Source: Ktedonobacteraceae bacterium
Lineage (GTDB): Bacteria; Chloroflexota; Ktedonobacteria; Ktedonobacterales; Ktedonobacteraceae
Direction of reading: 5' to 3'
Assembly: GCA_035653615.1 (NCBI GenBank)
Contig: DASRBN010000021.1
Location: 62,001-126,000 of the forward strand
DNA length: 64,000 nucleotides
Below are positions 17,236 to 23,590 of the stretch, piece after piece. The translations under genes and the position numbers were made by a program. A model generated the notes under the pieces. It had not been told where the DNA came from. It did no database searches and saw nothing but the letters and a program-made list of their open reading frames with translations. Position 1 is the stretch's first letter. Every line of letters begins with the position of its first letter.

Positions 17236-17860
17236 GGGCCCATAGCTCAGCGGTTAGAGCAGCCGGCTCATAAAAAAGTGCGCCTATGCGCTTTTACGCA
17301 CCATGCCTACAGAGGTAGGCGGCACTGAGGTTAATGTGTCTAAAGCAGGGTCTTACCTGGAAGGGAAACCGGAAAGGGACAATAGCATGACCTGGAAAAG
17401 TCTGGCGAGGTAGCAGTGCCTCTTCAGGCAGCTACGCTGTATATGGTTAAGGCTGAATTGCTTGAATCCCAGTCTGCGCAATGTGGAGTTAGTAAGCGCG
17501 GTTATGAGGCTTATTAAAGACCTCCTCCACTGCGGATAGGACGAATGGGGAACCTACGTACAGACGTGGTGCGTAAGGGAACTTAGGGATCACCTAAATG
17601 TTGAGAGACACATGGTGACGGAGTGCCCATAGTACTCAAACGATCAGGGTAATGTCTGATACACGGGGAAGGGGCACAGGCAACGAAATCGGTTGTTGAG
17701 AAAACGCAAGAGTTTCTCAAAGACAAAGTAGTTGCTGGAGAGCCGTGTGCATTGAAAGGTGCATGCACGGTTCGGGAAGAGATAATTGGAAGCGTACTAA
17801 AGTAACGTGCCCACTATCTCTCTACCTGGTTGGTCGAAGGTTCAAATCCTTCTGGGCCCA
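17236..17860 (+). tRNA. tRNA-Ile2-like (anticodon CAT), interrupted by a group II intron
   Basis: The 5' exon 17236-17273 has acceptor GGGCCCA, TA, D-arm GCTC-AGCGGTTA-GAGC, anticodon stem GCCGG and loop CTCATAA (anticodon CAT). The 3' exon 17826-17860 has stem CTGGT, variable loop TGGTC, T-arm GAAGG-TTCAAAT-CCTTC, acceptor TGGGCCC and discriminator A. Joined, they make a normal 73-nt tRNA with every stem paired; CCA is not encoded. CAT with TTGGTC in the variable region looks like tRNA-Ile2, whose C34 becomes lysidine to read AUA; an elongator Met tRNA cannot be excluded. The intervening 552 nt are a group II intron. A T-run follows at 17861. Confidence 0.88.
17274..17825 (+). mobile_element. 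ORF-less group II intron in the tRNA anticodon loop
   Basis: Canonical 5' start GTGCGCC at 17278; intron 3' end ...CTAC at 17825. Domain V is the 34-nt hairpin 17740-17773 (GAGCCGT... ...ACGGTTC, with a TGAAAG loop). Domain VI pairs 17778-17784 with 17815-17821. A shrunken domain IV hairpin pairs 17696-17703 with 17713-17720; there is no room for a reverse transcriptase. EBS1 TTATGAG (17502-17508) is in an 11-nt loop on a 7-bp stem and is perfectly complementary to CTCATAA (17267-17273). EBS2 GGCTG (17451-17455) matches CAGCC (17260-17264). G17501 before EBS1 can pair with C17826, the first base of the 3' exon. Four A residues (17274-17277) lie between IBS1 and GTGCG. Confidence 0.88.
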
Positions 17861-18240
17861 TTTTTAGTTTATAATCAGATGCCATTCTATTAACCATGCT
17901 GATTCCGGTTTTTGAGCTGAGTTAGTCGACGGTGCGCTCCAGTATTGCCAATCTCGTCAACCGGAATCTAATAGACCTTATTAAGTTCAGCACTGTATAC
18001 CCCAAAGTATTCACATTGCCCTCGATAGTGGAGCCAGTCCCTTTTCTGCTAAAGATCAGGTAAAATATATAATCTCTTCATTTGTTTGTTTATAATTGAC
18101 GAGAACATGCGGAAAAGGTAACAAATAATAAAACATGCATCTGAAAAGGTTGTGAAACTACTGATCCTTGCTGTAACGTGCCATCAAAGAAGAGGTCATC
18201 ACTTCTGAAGGAATGTAGACGCGAAGAAAAGGAGCGAGCG
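17861..18240. other. Intergenic region after the tRNA
   Basis: No gene seen. It starts with a T-run that may terminate the tRNA. GATTCCGGTT (17901-17910) and AACCGGAATC (17959-17968) form 10-nt inverted arms 48 nt apart. The rest is AT-rich and likely holds the promoter of the next small gene. Confidence 0.5.
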
Positions 18241-18540
18241 ATGGAAACATGCATGCTTGGATACGAACGGGCTATCACGGTAACGGAAATTGCTGCCTGG
18301 GCGAACGGGTTAATCGGCAAAGAAGTGCCTGGCTACCCTGAGTACCTGGTCGTGAAGGTGCTTCAATTCCAGGTGATGCCCACACAAAATGGTTATGATG
18401 CCATGCTCCTCATCGATGTTAGAGAAAGGCCGGGCGAACACGATCAAATAGCCCTGAGCGAGGCGGATATTCAGGTGATCGAACAACTTACGTCGACCAT
18501 CACAGAAGCACCTGAAGGCGAAACTACATTGCCGGAATAA
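18241..18540 (+). CDS. Hypothetical protein, 99 aa
   Basis: Not recognised. The 99-aa product is acidic toward its C-terminus and soluble, with no membrane segment or cysteine cluster. The centre alternates hydrophobic residues (YLVVKVLQFQVMPTQNGYDAMLLIDVRE), suggesting a small beta-sheet domain, followed by a helix (SEADIQVIEQLTSTI). ATG 18241 is chosen because AAAAGGAG lies 6 nt upstream; the frame remains open upstream to 18178 but without a ribosome site. It is convergent with the GT9 gene 38 nt away, and it does not appear to be part of an operon. Confidence 0.65.
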   Translation: METCMLGYERAITVTEIAAWANGLIGKEVPGYPEYLVVKVLQFQVMPTQNGYDAMLLIDVRERPGEHDQIALSEADIQVIEQLTSTITEAPEGETTLPE

Positions 18541-18578
18541 GATTCGTATATCGCATCAAATACCAGGCATTTCTGTCA

Positions 18579-19502
18579 TCATAGCCGCTGCAGAATGTGC
18601 TCCAGTACTCTGCCGGGAGATAAGTTTTCCATTGGCATTTCTTGTAGTGTCTCGACGTAGGGGCCAGCAGGTCGTTTGAGTGTCGGATCGGTCGGACCGA
18701 AGAGTGAGAGTGTTGGAATGCCTAATAGACCTGCTAAGTGGCCGATGCCCGAATCATTGCCCAGGAAAAACCTGCATTGCCGCAGCTGGCGGGCAACCTC
18801 CAGCAATGGCTTGTTTGCCAGAATCATAAGATTCTCTGATTTCATGTCGCGCGCAATATCCTTGAGGACAAGCGAAAGCGTTTCGCCCTCGGATGGTCCT
18901 GCCAGCAAGAGGACAGGATATTTGCGGCGCAAAAGACCATTGATGACTGTCGCGAAATAAGAAGCTGGCCAGCGTCTTTTTTCATCGGTCGAACCAGGAT
19001 GAACGGCGATAGGAGGTATGTAATAACAGAAGGTATTACCTCTTTCCCAGGTGGGAGGAACGTATTCGGCAATAACATTCTCGATTCCAAGTGCCTGCAA
19101 TCCTGCTGCCTTCGCCATAAAATCTGCCACGTGCATTGACCCTGACTCAATGGGATCTTCGGGCACGACAAAAACAGACTTTACACCCGCATTATGTAAA
19201 TTCCGGCTGATTACCCCTCCCATATCAACCTGCCAGCAGATCATGCAATCCGTCTTCCCGAGTAGGGCAAGCAATTTCGGACTGCGAATACCTTTCGAGG
19301 AGGATAGCTCTTTCCACTGCTCATCTTTGCAGTCAAGCACTTCATCGGCAAGTTCCCACTCCAGAGCAAGCGGCAAAACAAGCCCGTAACTGACAAATGT
19401 AAGATGAGCATCAGGATATTTCGCTCGCAGCGCAGAAAGAATAGGAAAGACGAACAATGTATCTCCAATATGATCGGCGGAAAGGAAGGCAACAATATTC
19501 AA
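18579..19502 (-). CDS. Glycosyltransferase family 9 (heptosyltransferase-like)
   Basis: A 307-aa GT9 enzyme. The N-terminus has the LSADHIGDTLFVFPILSALRAKYP motif, a variant of the GDxxxxxP region of ADP-heptose:LPS heptosyltransferases. The C-terminal donor domain has IAVHPGSTDEKRRWP, LLLAGPSE and FLGNDSGIGHLAGLLGIPTLSLFGPTDP, the hallmark of GT9. It should add a sugar from a nucleotide donor to a surface glycan; heptose is not implied, since Chloroflexota generally lack LPS. The start is TTG 19502 with GGGGAAA upstream. It stands alone, convergent with the small hypothetical gene. Confidence 0.9.
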   Translation of the reverse strand: MNIVAFLSADHIGDTLFVFPILSALRAKYPDAHLTFVSYGLVLPLALEWELADEVLDCKDEQWKELSSSKGIRSPKLLALLGKTDCMICWQVDMGGVISRNLHNAGVKSVFVVPEDPIESGSMHVADFMAKAAGLQALGIENVIAEYVPPTWERGNTFCYYIPPIAVHPGSTDEKRRWPASYFATVINGLLRRKYPVLLLAGPSEGETLSLVLKDIARDMKSENLMILANKPLLEVARQLRQCRFFLGNDSGIGHLAGLLGIPTLSLFGPTDPTLKRPAGPYVETLQEMPMENLSPGRVLEHILQRL

Positions 19503-19768
19503 GATGGTTTTTCCCCTCTAGATGGTTTATCTGTAGCATATTTTATCCCAATGCGAAAACTTCTGCCTCCCTTCGACGCACAAACAGGAGCTGATTTTTT
19601 ACAACTATGCCAGATAGCGTCAGGAGATTTCTGAAGGGCATCACTCCGTGTGATGCTGTGTTTAAAAAAACGTGCAACAGAACACGAAAGTACTACGTGA
19701 TAAGAGTGAGCGATAGCAAACTAGCATTGCTCTCAAGTCACGCTTGATGAGCAGAAAAGGAGGTCAAA

Positions 19769-20206
19769 ATGCCTGCTGAAGATACTCCATCTTACGAGCG
19801 ACATCCAGAAGAAAGGACAGGCGAGCCGTATATCTATCACTCTGTAGACCCTACGAATCCCAGTCCAAATCCCGGAGGCCCCAGTCCAATGCCTGGTGGG
19901 CCAAATCCTCTTCCAGAAGCCGTCCATCAGTCTGGCGGAGATGATCCTAGTCCAAATCCTGGCGGGCCCGATCCAGCTCCCGGAGGCCCCGATCCTGTTA
20001 CCGGCGATATGTCTGCCACCCCGGATTATGTGCCTGTAGGCTCAGGCGACAATCCCGGAGGCCCCAGTCCAATGCCTGGTGGACCAAATCCAGTATCGGA
20101 GCCGGGAATTAGCCGGCCTGAGATTCATCACGTTCCTGTTGAAGATCCCAGTCCGAATCCCGGTGGTCCCGATCCTGCACCAGGCGGGCCGAATCCTGTT
20201 GAGTAG
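19769..20206 (+). CDS. Pro/Gly-rich repeat protein (PNPGGP)
   Basis: A 145-aa protein of unknown function made almost entirely of repeated PNPGGP-type units: PSPNPGGPSPMPGGPNP, PSPNPGGPDPAPGGPDP, NPGGPSPMPGGPNP and PSPNPGGPDPAPGGPNP. They are spaced by short acidic stretches with Tyr, His and Asp. It has no cysteine, signal peptide or membrane segment and should be fully disordered. A near-perfect AAAGGAGGT ribosome site 4-6 nt before ATG 19769 argues that it is a real, well-translated gene despite low complexity. The four blocks alternate between a PSPMPGGP and a PDPAPGGP form, as if one pair had been duplicated. Confidence 0.75.
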   Translation: MPAEDTPSYERHPEERTGEPYIYHSVDPTNPSPNPGGPSPMPGGPNPLPEAVHQSGGDDPSPNPGGPDPAPGGPDPVTGDMSATPDYVPVGSGDNPGGPSPMPGGPNPVSEPGISRPEIHHVPVEDPSPNPGGPDPAPGGPNPVE

Positions 20207-20242
20207 CGTTCAGCACTAAACTTCGCCAATAATGCATGGATA

Positions 20243-20280
20243 TATTACCAACGACAGGACCCGGGCTTTCGTTGGTAATA
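20243..20280. terminator. Hairpin between convergent genes
   Basis: A perfect 12-bp stem (20243-20254 with 20269-20280) and a 14-nt GC-rich loop between the repeat-protein and receiver genes. No T-run follows on either strand, so termination is inferred from place and stability. Confidence 0.55.
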
Positions 20281-20298
20281 CAGCTCTCAGGGGTCATA

Positions 20299-20709
20299 TC
20301 AAAGAGGATCACCGGACAACAATTCTTCGATGAGATCAAGTAATTTGTTCAGTTCTACCGGTTTGCTCATGCCGACTAGCTTTCGCCGGCGAAAATCATG
20401 TTCGAGCACCCCGGCGGTAAGCAAAATGCCGGGGGTATGTTCGAGTCCCTCGGTAGCATGAAGGCGGTCGTATAATTCAATGCCATTCATGCCTGGTAAA
20501 TGGTAATCCAGGAGGAACAGGTCGGGCTTGACATATTCGATAATGTTGAAAGCCCTTGTGCTATCGGCCACCAGGATTGCGCGATGAGGAGTTTCCTGCG
20601 TGATTACCTGCACAAGCAATTCTCCGATAGCAGCATCATCTTCGGCTATCAAGACCGTTTTCATCGCTGCGCGTTTACTTTGTGAGGATTGGGTCTCCCT
20701 CTCTGACAT
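20299..20709 (-). CDS. Stand-alone response-regulator receiver
   Basis: A 136-aa single receiver domain. Acidic pocket E23-D24-D25 (LIAEDDAAIG), phospho-acceptor Asp68 in LFLLDYHLPGMNG, the T/S position in ILLTAG and the Lys of GMSKPVEL are all present, so it can be phosphorylated. There is no output domain, so it acts through protein contact, like CheY, or feeds a phosphorelay. ATG 20709 has AGGAG 9 nt upstream; the longer frame from 20748 and the shorter start at Met16 are less likely. No histidine kinase is adjacent; the nearest is the ComP-like kinase at 28.8 kb. Confidence 0.9.
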   Translation of the reverse strand: MSERETQSSQSKRAAMKTVLIAEDDAAIGELLVQVITQETPHRAILVADSTRAFNIIEYVKPDLFLLDYHLPGMNGIELYDRLHATEGLEHTPGILLTAGVLEHDFRRRKLVGMSKPVELNKLLDLIEELLSGDPL

Positions 20710-20880
20710 TCCTTCTCTCCTATATCTATCTACTGTGGCGAACAGCATGAGCAGAGCAGTTTCTTATGAAAACGTCTTTGGCGCAAGCGAGGTTTCAAAA
20801 CGGAGAAGATCAGGTGTGCTATAATTTTTTCTAAAGCAATAAGCGCTCGGCTAGCTCAACTCACATGAAGTTCGACCTGT

Positions 20881-22041
20881 ATGAGCAAACAAGAGAAATT
20901 AGAGGAAGTCGAGGTCACCAACCTGCCCGAAACGAATAACGCCGTGACGGGTTGGTCCTCGCGTTTATCACATCTATTCCTTGCCTGGCAGCATTCATTC
21001 AATCGCCGTTCCTGGCATTTTATGACCCTGTGTGCTATTTTTGTATTGGCGCTGGTAGCAGTGATTGTAATCGTGTCCAGCCTGCAGGCGAACCTCACAC
21101 CCGGACCTGCCACATCCATAGTTCCGAGCCATGCTGCCACAGCTATTCCCACTCATTACGTCTCTCTTAATCGGCCTCTCGCCGAATATAGCGGTCATGC
21201 TGGCCTGGCGATCAATGTGGTATGGTCACCGGATGGGACACGCCTGGCCTCTGGTGGTAGCGATTCTACCGTCCAGATCTGGAATGTCAAGACGAAGCAG
21301 CGCCTGCTCGTTTATCGTGGTCACTCTAATGAGGTGCTTGCGCTGGCCTGGTCGCCGGATGGAACACGCCTGGCATCCGGCAGTCGCGATGGCACCGTTC
21401 AGGTATGGGATGCCCGAACCGGCAAACGGCTTCTTACGTATCAGAGCAATTCTGGTACAGTCTATAGCGTCGCCTGGTCGCCGGATGGGACGCGGATTGC
21501 CTCTGGGAGCGATGATGGAGAGGTTCAGGTATGGAATGCAAGTTCGGGCAAGCGCCTTTTCAGTTATTATGGTCATGATAGCGCAGTTCTCGCCCTGGCC
21601 TGGTCGCCGGATGGAACGCGTATCGCTTCCGGTGGCCTGGACAGAACGGTACAGATATGGGATTCCAGCACCGGAATTCCCTATCTTACGTATAATGGGC
21701 ATGCAGACAGTGTCACAAGCATCGCCTGGTCGCCCGATGGTACCGAGATCGCATCCGGCAGTTTTGATACCAGCGTGCAAGTCTGGAATGCGCAAACAGG
21801 GAAAACTCTCCTCACCTATACAGGCCATCTCAATACGGTCTATGGCGTCGCCTGGTCACCTGATGGACGGCGCATCGCCTCTGGTAGCGGGGATGGTACC
21901 ATACAAGTCTGGGATGCTCTCACAGGGAAGCATCTTCTTATCTGCCGTAGTGAAGCGCTTGCAGTTGCCTGGTCGTCGGATGGAACTCGTCTTGCCTCAG
22001 CCGGTAGTGATGGTCTTGTGAAAGTATGGAAGCTGGCTTAA
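20881..22041 (+). CDS. Membrane-anchored WD40 beta-propeller protein
   Basis: A 386-aa protein. A cytosolic N-terminus of about 48 residues is followed by one membrane helix (LCAIFVLALVAVIVIVSSL) and a Pro/Ala linker. Seven WD40 repeats of 41-42 residues follow, each with GH...VAWSPDGTRIASGSxDGxVQVWDA, enough to close one seven-bladed propeller. Repeat 3 lacks GH and repeat 7 has a shortened start (SEALAVAWSSDG), but the blades look intact. With a single N-terminal helix and positively charged inner side, the propeller should lie outside the cell. WD40 repeats serve as binding scaffolds; the partner is unknown. Confidence 0.92.
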   Translation: MSKQEKLEEVEVTNLPETNNAVTGWSSRLSHLFLAWQHSFNRRSWHFMTLCAIFVLALVAVIVIVSSLQANLTPGPATSIVPSHAATAIPTHYVSLNRPLAEYSGHAGLAINVVWSPDGTRLASGGSDSTVQIWNVKTKQRLLVYRGHSNEVLALAWSPDGTRLASGSRDGTVQVWDARTGKRLLTYQSNSGTVYSVAWSPDGTRIASGSDDGEVQVWNASSGKRLFSYYGHDSAVLALAWSPDGTRIASGGLDRTVQIWDSSTGIPYLTYNGHADSVTSIAWSPDGTEIASGSFDTSVQVWNAQTGKTLLTYTGHLNTVYGVAWSPDGRRIASGSGDGTIQVWDALTGKHLLICRSEALAVAWSSDGTRLASAGSDGLVKVWKLA

Positions 22042-22202
22042 TCGGATTCATCCTCTAACGGCTTGCCTTCTAAGCTGCTAAGATGATGTGCCGCGTGGTA
22101 CTACCCTTGATATTGTCACTGTTGTCAAGGTCAGTAACGTGTACTAATTGATGACTATTCGTGATTAATGAAGTGATATTCTTCAAAAAGGTATGAGGTT
22201 AT

Positions 22203-23165
22203 ATGCAAGAGGCAAAAGATACTACTGGAAAAGCAGCGAATCACCCACCCACACAAACTTCCGCCGTCGTACTGGCCAATGAAAAGTCGGGTAGTTTTGC
22301 AAAGAATAAAGAACAACTGGAAAAAACACTCGACTTTCTACGCCAGCATGGTTGGAATGTCGAACTCGAATATACAAATTCAAGCGATGATGCGCGCCAT
22401 GTGGCTCGCGAGGCCGTCTCACAAAAAATGGATGTTGTTATTGCCGTTGGCGGTGATGGAACAATTAATTCAATCATCCAGGAACTGGCGGGAAGCGAAA
22501 CGGCGCTGGGCCTCATCCCAACGGGCACTTTCAATGTATGGGCCACTGAAACGGGCATTCCTATGGATATTGTGGGGGCGGGCGATGTCCTTGTCAATGG
22601 GAAGGTGCGCCGTGTCGATCTTGGCTACGTTTACAACCGCTATTATCTTCTCATGGCCGGCATTGGTTTTGGTGGAACGGTGACATATGCGGTCAAGAAA
22701 CGATCGCTGAAACGTCTCGGCATTCTGGGCTATCTCATCACCGGTATACGGCTGGGCCTCGGCTTTGAGAGTTTTCATACTACGCTTGATATTGATGGAC
22801 ATAGAAAGAGAACACATGCCCTGCAAATTGTCGTGGGCAACACGCAGTTGTATGGAAGCCTGCTTCGCTTTACCTGGAAAGCCAAAAGTGATGATGGTCT
22901 CCTTGATCTCTGTGTTGTACGCAGCCCTAAAAAGCTAGAACGCATTGTAGTGATGCTCGATTTTTTACTACAGCGCAGGGAACGCCGCAAATGGGTTACC
23001 TATACGACCTGTAAAACTGTTGAAGTGCGCACCCGCAAGCCGGTTAACTTTCAAGTCGATGGTGAGCCACTGGGACATACTCCCGCGACGTTTAGCGTTG
23101 TTCCAGGGGCCTTGAAAGTCATTGTGCCGCAAGAAACACCGGAAGACCTCTTCTCGAAACCGTAA
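22203..23165 (+). CDS. Diacylglycerol kinase-family lipid kinase (YegS/DagK-like)
   Basis: A 320-aa cytosolic lipid kinase. The nucleotide motif VVIAVGGDGTINSIIQELAG is the GGDGT signature of the DAGK catalytic domain, followed by LGLIPTGTFNVWATETGIP, where most relatives have GTGND and here there is Thr-Phe-Asn-Val. The C-terminal domain ends NFQVDGEPLGHTP, the family's DGE motif. It probably phosphorylates diacylglycerol or a similar lipid using ATP, recycling it into phospholipid synthesis. ATG 22203 follows GAGG. The first 18 residues are a Lys/Thr-rich tail. A strong hairpin follows the stop. Confidence 0.92.
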   Translation: MQEAKDTTGKAANHPPTQTSAVVLANEKSGSFAKNKEQLEKTLDFLRQHGWNVELEYTNSSDDARHVAREAVSQKMDVVIAVGGDGTINSIIQELAGSETALGLIPTGTFNVWATETGIPMDIVGAGDVLVNGKVRRVDLGYVYNRYYLLMAGIGFGGTVTYAVKKRSLKRLGILGYLITGIRLGLGFESFHTTLDIDGHRKRTHALQIVVGNTQLYGSLLRFTWKAKSDDGLLDLCVVRSPKKLERIVVMLDFLLQRRERRKWVTYTTCKTVEVRTRKPVNFQVDGEPLGHTPATFSVVPGALKVIVPQETPEDLFSKP

Positions 23166-23196
23166 GCCCTACCTCTCAATTCATCCACGCCTGATG

Positions 23197-23246
23197 CTCT
23201 TTCGATAAGCTCTACCGCAATAAAGCTAAAGAGCTTATCGAAAGAG
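23197..23246. terminator. 17-bp hairpin after lipid kinase gene
   Basis: A perfect 17-bp stem (23197-23213 with 23230-23246) and 16-nt loop, followed by AAAAATTT. The position suits a terminator although the T-run is short. Confidence 0.65.
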
Positions 23247-23590
23247 AAAAATTTGTGATGCTAAAAAATAGGATTTTTGTCCTATCCGCTTGTCTGCTCA
23301 TTTTTTTGCCACTATAATTTCCGTAGAAAAGTTCCATGGAATTATTCTTTGAAAATATGGAAATCTGAAGAATAATTGCCCAGGAAATACTTCTAACATA
23401 CAGGGGGAAGGAATCAGAAAGCCCTATTGCTCGCTTTACAGCAAGCTTTTACTCTCTCTTTGAGAAAACGAGATCGGGTGTGAACAGCTATCTATCCTTT
23501 AGAAAAATCATGCCTCACGTGGGAGCTTCCCCAATGCTAGGGGATGGAGAACCTGGATTCTAATTTCTAACTAAAGAAGAGGTAGATCAG
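23247..23590. other. Long 5' leader of the pseudokinase gene
   Basis: No gene in this AT-rich stretch of about 340 nt. Near 23530-23546 a small TCCCC/GGGGA hairpin precedes the pseudokinase start. I see no riboswitch that I can name. Confidence 0.5.

Noticed and set aside
17260-17290. Group I intron in the tRNA, suggested by GGCTCAT pairing with GTGCGCC as a P1 helix
   Set aside because: No G precedes a sensible 3' exon start, and the region instead has a clear 34-nt group II domain V, EBS1/IBS1 and EBS2/IBS2 pairings.
17583-17768. 61-aa reading frame on the minus strand inside the intron as a maturase remnant
   Set aside because: Wrong strand for an intron-encoded protein and no reverse transcriptase motif.
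18579-19502. LPS heptosyltransferase
   Set aside because: The GT9 fold is clear, but no heptose or LPS genes are near and the lineage inferred here usually lacks LPS, so only the family is named.
23500-23590. Possible riboswitch before the pseudokinase gene
   Set aside because: Only a small TCCCC/GGGGA hairpin; no conserved core of any class I know.
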